From Chiua virens (lineage: Eukaryota; Basidiomycota; Agaricomycetes; Boletales; Boletaceae): 64,000 nucleotides of DNA. The DNA lies in NCBI GenBank assembly GCA_019787685.1, contig JAHNUO010000010.1:620001-684000 (forward strand), read 5' to 3'. Below the pieces are notes generated by a model. It was given only the letters and a program-made list of their open reading frames with translations. It searched no databases and had not been told where the DNA came from. Below, in pieces: positions 45,215-58,050 of the stretch (its first letter is position 1; each line of letters starts with the position of its first letter). The translations under genes were made by a program, and so were the position numbers.

Positions 45215-47987
45215 CTAGGCATCGATGCCAACGCATGCCCGAGCCAACACGCGCGCCATGCGTCCATCGCGGATCGCCTCCGTGATGATGGTAATCTTAT
45301 CACCAAGAGTCACGTCCACAGGCCCGCCGAGGGTTGCCTTCGTCCGCGAGCGGCACACCTTCAGGCATGCCAAACACGGTACCCTTCAAGTTGTCGGCGC
45401 CGTACATTGGAACGCCCAGAGTCTCCCGAATGAACTCGTACACCACCCGTGTACGGGGAGCCAAAAAGGCAGATGCAGGTGCCCGACCACGGGGTGCAAG
45501 ATCAAATACGGCCGCGACGGCTTCCCTGGAAGCGCCAATGCAGCCCCGGCGCACGTCCGACAACGGTACACCCAAGTATGCGCAGCGCAATTCGGTCAAG
45601 AGGGCGGAGAGCTTCGCAGCGAGCGTGGTGCGGAACGTCGCGAGCTTGCCAAAGTCGAGTGTAGAGGCATCGAGCGCGCCGAGCGCCTCAAGGAGCGGCG
45701 ACACGGCCTCGCTTGCCACCTTGGCCATACGTGGGGCAGTGTCCATGGCGGTCGTCCTGTCGAGCGCCTCGTTCATTTGGAGAAGCACCTTGCGTGCAAC
45801 CTTCTCCACGTCCGCATCCCCGAGCGAGAATCCTTCGCGGATAAGGTCACGCACGAGCTGGGCAGACATCCGCCTCATTTCGATGTACATCGCACGTAAA
45901 TCGAGGGCTTGGCAGACAACGAACAAGTGCGTGGCTGCTAACAATTGGGCCACTTCAAGTGCCGTGAGTGTGTAGCGAGCCGAGATGAGAGCGAGCGAGC
46001 TAGCGAGGACGTATCAATAACGAGAATCTTATAAATTAAAGAACTACCCACTTGAGACTCTGGTTGTGCATCTCGGCACTGACATTTCCCACACCCACGT
46101 TCATGCCTCCAAGGGTGTTCAATTCGCCAACGTATGATGCGGAGGCAATGTCTATGCCCTTGCACCCGAAGTCGAGGGCACTCTCAGCGGCGGAAAGGTT
46201 ACCGGGTAGACCACGGTTCATAGTGCCGTTGATCATCTCAGTGACTTGCACGAACATCATACGGCCAATGTGGGCGAGCGAGAGCCGAAGGTGATCCATG
46301 GCGTTGGTGACGGCCAATGCTTGGAAGTTGCCGGCGTGGTGAATTTTCCCTGGAATACGTGAGCTAGGTTGAAAATTGGGAAATTATAATACATACCTTC
46401 TCCACCTTCCTCGCGCGGAGGCTCGACGAGCGGGTTGTCGGTAGTCGCGTTGACTTCAACGCGAATAGTTTCCGTGACTTTCTTGATATCCTCGAATTGG
46501 GGACCCAACCACTGTGGGACAGTGCGGAGGGAATAACGATCTTGCCTGAGAACACCGTCATCGTCTTGAAGCCTGACCTCGACATCCTCGCTCTGAGCGA
46601 ATTGGGAATCAGCGAGGAGGGACCAGACGAGGTGGGCAGCTTCAATTTGGCCGGGGTGAGGACGAGCCTTGCTGACAAAGGGATCAAAAGAGCCACGAGC
46701 GCCCAACATGGCTTCGATGGACATTGCAGTCAAGATCTACGACACTGTAAGCTCATGGGATGATTGAAATCAGACCAATACTTACAGCTCCGAGAACAGC
46801 AACGTCCTTGGCGCCATTAGTGACGAGAGAAGCGACAGCTGCGCTGAATGCAGTGCCATTCAGGATACCGAGATGCTCCTTGGAAGCAAGTGGGATGGGA
46901 GTGGTGTTTGTGAGGGCGAGGGCTTTGGAAGCAGGGTAGTTGCGAGAATAATTGGGGGAGAAGGTGGAGCGGGAAACGTAATCGGATTTTGTAAAGTCTT
47001 CTTCGTGAACCGAAGAAGCGGGCGTGCTAGGGGAAGAGGGAGAAACACGACCGGACTCGGATACGGGGGTTGCAGCACCAGAGACGGAGTAGGGGGTAGG
47101 AGCCAAGGAAACTGAAAGCGAGGTAGGAACGTTGACCTGAGTGGCAGGGAGGAGGGAGGGAAGAGCGGGAGGACCAAGCATCCAGACGCGGATTCCAGGG
47201 TTGCCAATCAGGGTACCGGCAATGTAAGAAAGGGAGGAAAGATCTGAGGGATGATAAGATAGATGACAGGGGGTTAGAGAAAACGACTGACCACCACTGG
47301 CGGAGATACTCCCACGAAGAGGAACGAGGGGTACGATGCCCTTTTCGATGACTTCGACCATCTTTTGAACGAGTTCCCAACGGACACCAGAGTGACCGCG
47401 GAGAAGGGAGTTGGCGCGGATGACCATGGCGGCACGGGTCCAGGCCGGGGGCATGGTGGTGGAGTGAGCCGGGTCAGAGAGAGGGAGGGGTGCTAGGGGG
47501 GATGAGTAAGAGATCGGGATGAGATGGGGAAGGACATACCTGGAGCGGCGGCGGCGGCGGCATTACGGGTGATGGAGGAAGGCATCAAGACACCGCCATG
47601 CTGGTGCTGAAGGAGGGCGGAACCGAGGGAAATGGGGTCGTCGGTGCGGGTATCTGCACTACCACCAAAGCCGGTAGAGACGCCGTAGATGGAAAGGCCA
47701 GCCTCGACCTTGGAAGCGATGACGTGACGGGAAGCATTGTGGGCGGCACGGAGGTCAGTGCTATCAGAAAGGAGAAGAGGGGGGGCGGAGAGAGAAGCGG
47801 TGGACGAGGGCAGGTAGCGGGCCAAGGCAGCAATCTGTGCGAGGGAGAGGTCGCTGCCGGTGAGGGTGACTGGTACACCGGTGCTGTGGAGGGATCAGAG
47901 AGGGCAGTGAGAGAAGAGAGAGAGTACGAACAGATGTTTGTCAATTTCGTTGACATGAGCGATGTATTGAGAGATGAGAGAGGACAT
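45215..47987 (-). CDS. PAL: Phenylalanine ammonia-lyase
   Basis: Deaminates L-phenylalanine (and often tyrosine) to cinnamate or coumarate using an MIO group formed from Ala-Ser-Gly. Minus strand; start ATG at 47,987 ([18 protein letters not shown]), then seven short introns. Landmarks are the inner-loop Tyr motif [13 protein letters not shown] (~47,685), [10 protein letters not shown], and the MIO triad in RGSISASG (~47,300), split by an intron just after the Gly. After that come [22 protein letters not shown] (~46,420), [22 protein letters not shown] (~46,070) and [16 protein letters not shown]. Between the MIO region and [10 protein letters not shown] lies an unusual Ser/Pro/Thr-rich insertion of about 75 residues (~47,140-46,915). 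Near 45,340 the frame slips (ADE then [12 protein letters not shown] in another frame), after which the end reads correctly to TAG at 45,215. In fungi PAL lets cells use Phe as carbon/nitrogen source. Confidence 0.92.
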
Positions 47988-50900
47988 GGCTGAGAGACTG
48001 AGTCAAGGGTGAACGAACTCGAGCGAATTTATACTTGCCAACGACAATCGCAACTAAGCTGGGTCATGCTCGGCTCACTCTCTCTCAGATTCACCGACAG
48101 ATCAACTCATTAAATTTCAAATTTTTACATCACCCGGTAAAGCTCCGCTCGATCTCAGATCCATCACTTGACCCCCCCCTCTTCGCAACCCCCCCATGTA
48201 ACCCCCCTCGCCTCTACGTCCCTGTTAACCGACGGCATCGGAAGTCGCCTTCCATGAGGCTGATGATGATGGCAGTGTTCCCGTCTCACTTTTCTGTGCA
48301 ATGGCACTCTTCTCCGCGGTCGTTTCGACCTATCTTTGGTTATAAGCGAACGTAGGTCCTCTTCATGTCCACAATGCTGACGTGCAGGTACACTTATATC
48401 GAGCTCAGAGCAGTCTTGAATCTAGACACACACACGATGATCTCATGTGACGGGCGGAGTTCCAGCCCAAAGACACTAAACGTCTCAGATCATAACCCAT
48501 CTGTGCATGCCATACCTACACTTACAAGTGGGAATACCCCACGTGGGCTCGTTGGCATACTTTGCACTGCATTTTCTCAGCCAACCACATGTTTCACAGC
48601 ACCCTATCTCTCTTTCCCCACTCTCTCCAATAGGAACCATTCCCCGTTTTGTTCTCCCTTCCTGATTGACGCCGTACGTCGTTCCTGTGACTTCAATCAT
48701 GCTCACAGCAACACTCCTCACAAGGTCTCTTTTTACCACCAAATCATTTCGTTCCCATACACGCGCCTACAGCGACTGTCGCAGGCGACCAATCATGCCC
48801 TCTCTCTGATCCCACGTTCAATGAGTCGATGTGACTTGTACTCTCTGTCTTCATGACCCCACGTCGAGGATCGATACGTCTCGGACACCTCATGGGTGAA
48901 ATCGGTGGGTCATGCCTGAGCCACCGATCTCATCCATACACACTGCCCGAACCCTTTCCATCAGCATTCCCAGCGCTATAGGTTTGCCTTGCTGTGGTGT
49001 TCACAGAACCATTCCTTTCCATGCCATGCTCGAAACAGCCAACACTGTCCGTGCCTACCTGTGTTCAGTGTCCTACTGACACGGAGCCACCATCGTTTCA
49101 ATACATACGACTAATGAGTCTTTCCCCCCGAGCTTGTCGGTCTATTGCGTGGCACAATCATTCCCGGCAATTCGCTACGTGTCTCCAACCTCTATTCCAT
49201 CCTTCGGTAGTTCGTGCCGTGCACAGCGGGGTATGTTGACTTCGTCATGAAACTTGCCTTGCTGTGATAATTGGTTCGCAATGCAGCGTCGCTGCGATCG
49301 TCACGGCGTCCCCATGTCGTGCGTCCTCGTCATAGATCCCACACCCGTGTAGTGCTTCCATTTCTGACTGCGCTCGCCTGTATCCTTGAGCAGGATTGTT
49401 CATCGTATCCACCGATCCCATTTCAGTCGAGATCGTCGAGCGCCTATTCGTGTCGTCCTTGTTCCCATACGTGAGCCCACAACAAATGTGACGAGTTCGG
49501 CACGTTCCACTATCGGACCACGTGCAGTATGGGCACATGCATTGCTCTTCAAGATGCTGGTGTAATGTGGTCCGTGTGGTCCTGGTAAGTCCCCAAGAAT
49601 ACGGGGTTTGCACTTGCATTGCCTCGCTTGATTCGGCCTGATCGACGGATCGCCTTGTCCTTTACTCGAGCTCCCGCCAAAGGGGGGTTGAACGACCATG
49701 CTAGTACTGATGTTTGGTCTCGCCGTGCATACAAACGGGGCTATCATTGGTATAGTGCCTGCTTACACGACGTTTATGACAGCTTATCGTGATACGTCTG
49801 TTCCAATCCATCTATACATCTGGGGCAACGTTCGTTTTCCATCTTCCCCTCCTAGGACTTACTTTCTAGGTCCCGATTTCCCCCCACATGCTGGGAGTGC
49901 CTGACATGCCCGTCGAGGGTCCAGCGTGGCACCTCTCTCGAACACATCGTGATCAATGATTCTTGCCCCTGGTAAAATCTCGGACATCGCTCAGATCTGC
50001 CAGCTCAAAGAATGATCGGACACTAATAATCACATCACACATTCTCCTGACCCAGTCGGTTCCAGAATGACGTTGAATAATCAAGCGAAACATGTGTACA
50101 AAGCCGGTGACCTGGTCAGCGAATACAAACAGGATCAGTAATCGTATGTGATTACTGAAGGTTGCGTGATAGGGGACGTTCTTCGTACTCATTCCGTCGC
50201 TACAGAAGTTCACCATATCATATCTCATACTCGTACTCACTACAGTTGTGAGCAGGGCATCACGTCGATTAAAGCAACATGTTTCTGTTCTGGATCAGTC
50301 CGTGATTGACCTTCGAGAACGCCTACTACTCTGTGGTGCGGGGACCATGACCTATGGCGTTAAGCACGCGCCGAGTGCTCGACCGTCCCTGTCCAAGCAC
50401 GTACCCAATTCAGAAGATCTCACGCCCGTCGTCATCCAATCGTCCCGAGGAAGAGAAGAAAGAACATCACTCGTATATCAAAATTCAATCGCGCGTTTCC
50501 GCCGCCGCCGAGTGTGACCCCAAGACGCTTCTTTTCCAAACGACGGCCCCTATCCATCCTTCTCACGCTCGTCGACGGTGTCACTCCAATCTCACTGTTC
50601 CTGGCATGCGTGTGTCACCGCGCCGCTGTCGCGACTCGCACAAGGGCGTTTCCGTGGCCTTTTTATGACATCCGTTCTCCATGTGAAACATGGGCGGTAC
50701 CGTTATCATCCTCATCACGACCTCTGTAACACATTCCGGACCCAGGACAGTGACTTACGGCACGGGTGTCTCGCAGAAGCCCTCGACCCGGACTTTTCAG
50801 GCTGTCCAGCGTGCCATCAGGCGCGGGTTTTTCGGCGCCGCTCGTCTCCGCAGGGGTTTGCCTCTCGGAGGTAGTGAACCGTTTGTGGCGTCTGGACGTG

Positions 50901-51842
50901 GAGGTAATGATCGATCGATCTTTCATATAGTAGCCATGACATAGTTGTCGTGTAACCCCACGTCCATGTATATGAGCCATTTCTGCTTGTGGTACGGAGA
51001 AGAACGACGGAGAATAACCAGACACACCCGAGGCCCGGGGAGCGGGGTTGAAAATTTGAGCTTGGAACGAACAGAGAGATGCCGAGAGAACAAAAAGACC
51101 GATCTTTCATCGAGAGGATGAAGTCGAAATGGATCTGAATTTCAAATTTTGAGAACGTACATGCCAGGAGGAAGAGTTACTTCTTACCACCTTTTGGAAT
51201 CATGACGGTCAATGAGTCGGAAGATAGTCTACGCCGGTCTATGCGAACGGTTTGGGACCAGTTTGCAGTCGCCGGCGACTGGGCTTTTGACAAATGGACA
51301 TGAGAGAACAAAATGCCGGTGGCAACGGCGTTCCGTACCTTTGTCTGCGAGATGAATATGCCAGCACTTGAGTGGCGCTACATGGCCTCACTGGGAGACT
51401 TGGAAGCAGTGCCAGCTCTCTAGAAAGGCTCGCGTTTGAATCGGGCGTAGGATACATGGAGATCGACCGGTGTGGATTGACTCGCGGGAGATTGGCATCG
51501 ACAATGTGGATCTCGACAAGGGCGGACTCGGAGGACTTCCTCGGCGTAGGGTGTGGGCGCACTTGAGTCACGACTGCACCCCAGCAAGCGAGCCCGAGCT
51601 CGTGGCCCAAAGAGCTCCCGTGCGTTCCAAGTTTATCCCGAGGTTGAGTGACGTGAGCAAGAGTTGTCCAGGATTGGTCGATTGTTCTACAGACACACGA
51701 GACATCGAAACGGTCGACGACCGTCACGCAATCAAAACAAACGACGACAGGACGTTTCGATTCAGACTATGAAATACATTGGGAAAGGGAACATGTCGAC
51801 CAGCAACCAGATTAATAATACAAGAACATCCCCTTGAACCGC
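47988..51842. other. Long gene-poor region upstream of PAL
   Basis: The PAL promoter side contains C-runs (48,170-48,215). Frames such as 50,354-50,668 plus (104 residues) and 51,727-51,239 minus (162 residues) have no recognised domains. From about 51,650 the sequence becomes similar to 34,730 onward, i.e. the left end of the duplicated block with copy B. Confidence 0.4.
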
Positions 51843-52567
51843 TTAGTGTACAATGTGGCTCATATGCACCGGCGAACGCCAGTCGGCTTTAGCGTCGCCT
51901 GCAGCGGTGGCACATGTCCACTCCACATCAGACTCATCGAGGAGCCAATCCTCGCCACGGCTAAACATATCCCTATCCGGAAATACTTCCAAGATCTCCG
52001 TCTGGAAACCCTCGGTCTCCAGGGTATACGTCCGGCGTAGCTCACGAGTCCCCCTGGCGGTTGGTGTCTCGACATTGAGCAGAGTAAACCGGGGGTGACG
52101 ACGGAGTTGCCGGAAAGTTTGTCCGATGGGAAACTTGTCGTCTAAAAACAGACGCTCGCTTTCGGGGGACGTGATGGTGACGATGGAGGTCGCGATGCAG
52201 ACGACACGGTTGCCACACGAGAGGTGCACTTGACGGGATTGGGTGATAGGGTGATGGGGCGACGCAGGTCGCAGACGGGGTGACGTGTGTGCGTAGATGC
52301 ATTTCACGTTGATAGGTCGCCCAAAAAATGCGCTGTGTATATTTATCATGAATAAAAATTTTGGGCGAGACGCGGGCAGGAAGTTGGCGAACCTCAGCAA
52401 ACGTTGGAGGTCACCTTGAGCGGCAAGCATGATGCGCTCGAGGCCGCTCGTATCAACAGGAATACAGGAGAGCTTTTGGAGTATGTAAGTGCATGGTTCT
52501 ATGACTGTTGGAGGTTGCTGACCTTTACGGTGGTCGATGCAGCGTTATACGAATCTTGTGCGAGCAT
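51843..52567 (-). CDS. Small protein resembling chorismate-lyase/UTRA fold, copy B
   Basis: Same three-exon design as the copy at 35 kb: 52,567-52,529, 52,472-52,393 and 52,332-51,843, with first and second exons of identical length (39 and 80 nt). About 202 residues and no frame break. Most positions are identical to copy A, including RPASP, PITQSRQVHL, VTITSPESERLFLD, FPIGQTFRQL and EILEVFPDRDMFSRGEDW. Differences are conservative or lie in the acidic C-terminal tail, which is slightly shorter. That pattern suggests both copies are, or recently were, under protein-level constraint. The flanks are also duplicated in direct orientation, so this is a segmental duplication about 17 kb from copy A. 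Function unknown. Confidence 0.7.
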
Positions 52568-53722
52568 GGTGTGTGTGTGTGTGGAGGTAGTCAAAGGAGG
52601 TTGAGCACGACTGTTGAAGTCTAGGAGACGATCGAATGGGTGATATGATCATCAACCCATCTGCCCTGCTTTATGGTGATTCCAAAGTGGCGGAGGAAAC
52701 CGTGTAACCCCAGGGAGGGTATCTGTACTGGCTCACACACCCAGATCTGAAACTTCCACGTCAATCCAGATGTTGTCATACTTACATCGAAACATAGAAA
52801 GCCGAGTAGGTCATATCCGTTATCCAAGACCTATAAACCTCCCTCGAGCTAAATTAGGACGATCTTGATGGTGTACCTGAGCCAGTCAGTCTCACGTCTT
52901 TCACTTGGACAGCTATTCTCCAATTCCATGGGTTTTCAAGTTTAACCGGGCGGAATCTGGAAATATTTCTCAATCTATTCAATGACTTGGCTTTCACTCT
53001 TATGGAGATGGTGGGCACGTCGTCGGCATGGGGAAACGGATGCACCTTGAAACCATCAAGAATGACGTTGCTTGAAAGGTGGCATCAATAAGGAGAGTCT
53101 CGCGTACCAGTGCATACCTCGTGACTCCGGGCTCACAACGTGTTTCGAGCTAATATGCACGAGGATTCTTCCGAGTGGACGATATCTCATCGCGACGGCT
53201 ACTTAATAAACTCCCTGAAACAGTTTGATGTCACTGAGTCACTGCCTTAGGAGTGGGGAAGGAATCCTCACCTAAGGGAAAATCATGCTAGAAAGATAAG
53301 TAGTTGGGAAACGTTGCCGGAGCTGTGGCTCGTCCAGTGATTCCAAAAACCGTCCTGCTGGGTACGATCCTCTCACTGGACGACGCCACGCTCACAAGCA
53401 AGCGCAAGAGACATGATCAAAATAAGACATAGAATCTGGATCGTTTTAAAATAGTCAGAACTTGTGAGCGTGATGAACGTACGACTAGATGTTACAGTAC
53501 TATACTTTTGAGAAGTATCCGGTCCTGGAACGGTCCGATCTGAGTTTGTATTTTGACTGAACGATTTTCTTTGCTAACCACAAAAAAAAAATTACTAAGC
53601 TGATAAGTTTATGTCCTTGACAATTCGGATTTCCTTGTTGTGATTACTGTGCTCTACATCACTCGCGGCGATCCTCATTGTGAAGCAAGCCATTTGCATA
53701 GAGTGGATTAGTTGAAGCGGAA
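52568..53722. other. Duplicated flank, then intergenic; one possible minus-strand exon
   Basis: 52,568-52,690 and 53,270-53,330 match the copy-A flank. Minus 53,045-52,854 is an open frame of ordinary composition (contains ISIRVKAKSLNRLRNIS) that may be part of a small unknown gene or remnant. Confidence 0.4.
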
Positions 53723-54572
53723 ATGGTATCCCAAGTGTTCAGCCGCGTGTTTCGTGTCCGCGTGTTCTCAACGATTTGCAGGGAAGGGCCAAGAAGACAC
53801 GCAAGTTCGCTCAGGTCAAACGATTACTGAGTCCCAATGACGCCCGCTTGTATGGCGTTTTCTCTCTTTCTGATAAGGCAAGCCTTCTAATCATATTTTC
53901 ACAGAAAGGAGAACCAGTTGAAGCAAAAGAAAAGAGAGGACGAGGAGAAAGCAAAAGCAGTCCGGCGAATGTACGTAGCCATATCCTGCGTGGTTCAATC
54001 CAATGTGCTATATTGTTTCTCCTTTAGACCGCAGATGCCGTCCTCTCTCTTTCTCGCGCACAATACGGAGCTCGTACCACCGTATCGTGTGCTTATCGAC
54101 ACCAATTTCATCAACTTTAGTCTTCAAAACAAGTTGGAGCTTATTAGTGGGATGATGGATTGCCTGTATGCCAAATGTACGTTCTTCCACATCTCGAGAA
54201 CATCATCTGACTGGTTATGCCAAGGTATACCCTGCGTGACTGACTGCGTAATGGCAGAGCTTGAGAAATTGGGCCACCGTTACCGTGTGGCTCTTCGGTG
54301 AGTCGTTCTCGTCTCCCGTTCCGTCGGGAGTTAAAATTCCCCAAAGAGTGGCCCGTGATCCTCGGTTCGAACGTCTGCGTTGCAGTCATACCGGCACGTA
54401 CGCAGACGATTGCCTGGTGCAGCGCGTGACGTCCCACAAGTGCTATGTCGTCGCCACATGCGATCGTGAACTCCGGCGACGAATACGGAAAATTCCAGGA
54501 GTCCCACTGATGTACATCGTTGCGAGGCGATATGCAATTGAGCGACTACCTGATCAAGGGGCACCAATCTGA
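53723..54572 (+). CDS. FCF1: rRNA-processing PIN-domain endonuclease Fcf1/Utp24
   Basis: Essential nucleolar nuclease of the small-subunit processome that cuts pre-rRNA at early sites. Six exons fit in phase: 53,723-53,725 (only the ATG), 53,782-53,849, 53,905-53,970, 54,028-54,176, 54,225-54,297 and 54,347-54,572, giving 194 residues, the family length. It starts [14 protein letters not shown]. The PIN core [11 protein letters not shown] carries the first catalytic Asp, [20 protein letters not shown] the next acidic residues, and [12 protein letters not shown] with [18 protein letters not shown] completes the site and the conserved tail. No frame break. The single-codon first coding exon is unusual but gives a perfect N-terminus. 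Confidence 0.95.
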
Positions 54573-56287
54573 TTAATTATGGCCAGAATCGTGAGAGCCA
54601 TGAAATTCTGCCCAAGGGTGTGGTTACTTCCATCGCGTCTAGAAATGTAGTTCACACTCCAATCGTTGGTGGAATTATCTCGTATGTGTCACGTTTGTTA
54701 CAGTTGCGTCTTATTACAGTTGATTCAAAATATATGATATGAAGACTATGAAGATCTCCTGACATTCAGAGGTTGAGGATTTAACATAGCTTTAGGTCAC
54801 AAGAACAACGCGAGTCGGGTGAGCCATAATTAGATTGGAACGATCTGGACAAATATCTCACACCCACCGATACTCGAGCGAACACTTCGATCAAACAGAG
54901 TTCTTGCGCGTGGGCATCGGTCTTCTGTGGTTAACAACGATGCTTCGAGACTAAAAGTTTCATCAGATAAGACCAAAGTGTTACATTTATTCCGGTAGGT
55001 CAGCTCCAAGTTTGTGGAATCCAATAAGCAGAAAACTCCCGGGACACTGCGTGTATTTCACTCGGTTATCTTCCAATTATCCGTGCTGCATCAGCTTCTT
55101 CGCTGGTGGTTCAGCATCCGCAAAGATTACGATTGTGTTGCAGGATACTGACTTAATTGTGCATTCGTGATCAACTGCTTTCGTTTGGTGCCTCTAAAAA
55201 GCCAGTGCGTATGAGGTTGACAACGACCAACTTTCCGTTGTGTCTCTTGTCCCTGTGAGTCTAAACTGCATCATGTGGAAGGTCGCTCCGTGTTGATCGA
55301 GCCCACACTGCGACGATGCCTTTCCATCTAGATTGCACCGGTAAAGTGGTTCTGCCGGACCGCGACTCTAGGTTCAGTTCTGAAAATAAACAGCGAGACG
55401 TTCCTGGCTTCATGTGTCTTGAATAATTGAACGGCATGTAATCTCACACGTTGCGCGGTTTGCATTTCCTTCAAGATCCAACGACGTGATGTTTGTGATT
55501 CACCCCGGATTTTAGTGCAGCCGCGAGGAATATCGATCTTCCGCCAGGGGGATTCACTCGGGAAAATATATCTGGATTGAAGCACCTCCCCTATCGACCG
55601 CGCCGCTGTCTGTCTGCATACGACTGATGTAGGTCTTTAGGTGCACGATATCGAGGGAAGTCGACTTTAATTACTTTCTCTTTCGGGACCATCCATCGTC
55701 TCGGAAAGTTCGTTCTCATGCTGTGTGGTCTTGGAGGTCTCTCGAGATCCAAGGTCGACAAACAAGATGGAACGCGCTAGAAATCCAGGCTTCCACGATT
55801 ATCGCAGGTAGCCCCTCGAATGCACATAGTACGTGTCCGCGAGGCACAAGTGACAATGTGGGGTGGAAGAGGGTAAGCTGTGCCTACCACTGAAAAAGGG
55901 TCCATTGAACGAGGAAGGTAACGAGGACAAATCCACTGATATACTTACGCTGACGCTGACGACTGCCGTGCCTCGTGCGCATGGTGTTGTACGAGGAGTC
56001 CCGCGATGTTGTGAGGCACCGCGGGGCATCGGGGTGAGACTCGGAGAATATTTCACCAGTACGATTTGAGACAGGCGACCCACGATGAGTCTTGTAGGGT
56101 TCGTTTAATTACAAGTATAAACGCCTTCAGGACAATAGTTGTCGGACTCGGTGTTGTTCTTGAAAATTCAAGTTTCACTTCCGCGAAGTCTCCGAATCAT
56201 GTGACGCCGCAATTGACAAAATGTTTGACATTTGTCTTGTTTGAATGTCTTCTTTCTACTGCCCCTAACGTCGGCCCGGAAGACAGG
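54573..56287. other. Intergenic, nothing recognised
   Basis: Short frames only (largest minus 56,083-55,799, 94 residues, no motif). The last 200 bp are promoter or leader of the next gene. Confidence 0.4.
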
Positions 56288-57852
56288 ATGTCAAAAAGCG
56301 GATCGCGATCGGACGACACAATCCCTGTCGGGTACCAATATTCTTGGCCTGGGGCAACATCCTCCATAGAGGAGTTTGTGGCGAAGGTGAATTCGGGACT
56401 ACTGAAAAACGATTCGCGTCTTACATCGCGCAGTATAGGCCGTCTATGGTTCAAAATGACGGCACAAAGCCTGTAAGGACACGTTTCCATGCGGTCAATG
56501 ACATCATGTTGACAAAACGCGTTTAGTGGATATGGGTGAGAAAGGACGAAAAGGGCGACCCTCCATCGGTCGAGAACGAAACAGCTGCTGTCGCGGAAGC
56601 CACTGCCGTTCGTGAGTTGGAAGTCTCCTTCGTTACATTACACGGGGCTAAAAGTATTCCAAGTGCAACAAGTCACCGAGCGCGTCGAGCAAATCAAGGC
56701 AGGACGGGGACTAGTTGAATGTTTATTCATCTGACACAGTGTTAGAATGACGCGTCGATTCCTATGCGCGGAAGCAAGAAGGCAGGTACTCAGAGCAAGA
56801 AGGAGGTCCGAGAACAGGTCAACAATTCGCACCATTGTTTGAGTTCCGACTGACGTGCTCGTATAGGTGCAAACCGAAGCTGCTGAAAAGCTGAAGGATA
56901 TAACCAAGAAGTATGGATTTGCCTGTGGGAAGTGGTATGTCGCTCTGGATCATTTTCGGCCGTGCCTCACTTTGGCTTCCAGGTTGATTTTTGCACCAGT
57001 CGGACAAGGTCGATGCAATTTGGAGCAAGATAGCTTGTAAGACACGACTGTTTATTACTGTTCCGTGACTAACCGACTCTAACTAGTTTCTATGATCTCA
57101 GGACCTCTATCTTCCTACCTCTGCCCTGTGCGCAAAGGTTGCTACGTCGCCGGAGAATTCTGCTCCTGGATATCAGCACGTTATCTGTGTATACATCCCT
57201 GATGTCTACGACAAGGAGGATGTCACGGAAGTATGTTCCATAGCGAAAGTTATTCTTGGATGATGCTCAGGTTCCATCAGGTCATGAAAGTGCTTTTAAG
57301 GCGGCATGGACTCAATCTCAGTGGAGTGAAATCAGATCTTTACACGCTAATAGGTAGGTTCACCTTTCCCCTAGGCTTACATTTTGCACTGATTTTGATG
57401 GAAGGCGTGGATAGTAAACATCCAAGTGGCATCCCTTCTACTGTAAGTCTTTGCATCTCTCCCCTTGTAATGTCTTCTATAAAAGATTTTGTAGGTCTGG
57501 AAGAATGCCTCATTGTTAAAGGACTCGGAGATCAAAGTGCGTATGTGATTCGTACCTTGGCATTCGATTGACCTTTGTTCTGCAGGAGTTGAAAGAGGCT
57601 TATTTTTCTGAGCTTTCTGCTTCAAAAGCTGCAGTCTCTACCATGGCAAATTCATCCAAGGAATCAAAACCGGCTCAAGGAAAGTCTAAACCTCTTATCA
57701 AAAAGAAGGCTGTGGAGGATCCTTTTGCATCTGATGATGAGAGTGCGCCAAAGGGTGGAAAGTCGGCTAATGCAGGTGAGAAGAGGAAGGCTCAAGAGGA
57801 CAAGAGTGAGGGCAGTAGTAAGTCTCTGGTCAAGAAAAGGAAAACTTCTTAG
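56288..57852 (+). CDS. DUF1917 / Bles03 (UPF0696) family protein
   Basis: About ten exons. The N-terminus holds GYQYSWPGATSSIEEFVAK (~56,325). WIWVRKDEKG (~56,530) and a basic linker follow. The core reads EAAEKLKDITKKYGFACGKW (~56,875), LIFAP...KVDAIWSKIA (~56,985), HVICVYIPDVYDKEDVTE (57,180-57,230; the base sequence reads CVYIPD after one frame correction), VMKVLLRRHGLNLSGVKSDL and GIPSTVWKN. The tail is Lys-rich with a likely nuclear localisation signal and ends KKRKTS. The family has an eIF4E-like fold and an unclear role. Frame breaks: one extra base near 57,000 and one extra T near 57,116; the first intron also closes only if one base is missing at its donor (~56,473). Convergent with the next gene, 198 bp apart. 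Confidence 0.75.
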
Positions 57853-58050
57853 AGGAATCAAGCTGAGCTTTCTGTCGTCCTTACGTGATGGAGTGGTATT
57901 TTCCATGTGAGTCTGAAGGATTGAGTAGCTTTCTATTACTCCAAGGGTCCAAGTCTTTTCTGCATGGAGAAAATATAAAAATAAATTTTGAATTCCGTCT
58001 CCTTAACTAACTCAAGCAAGATGCAAGAGAGTCTACCCTCTTCTGAAACA

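Noticed and set aside
45300..45975. Long frames on the plus strand opposite PAL
   Set aside because: They are shadows of the GC-rich PAL coding sequence, whose minus-strand protein is conserved.
48160..48215. C-rich runs upstream of PAL as a possible i-motif or regulatory element
   Set aside because: Only a few C6-C8 runs, irregularly spaced; could be functional but nothing supports it beyond composition.
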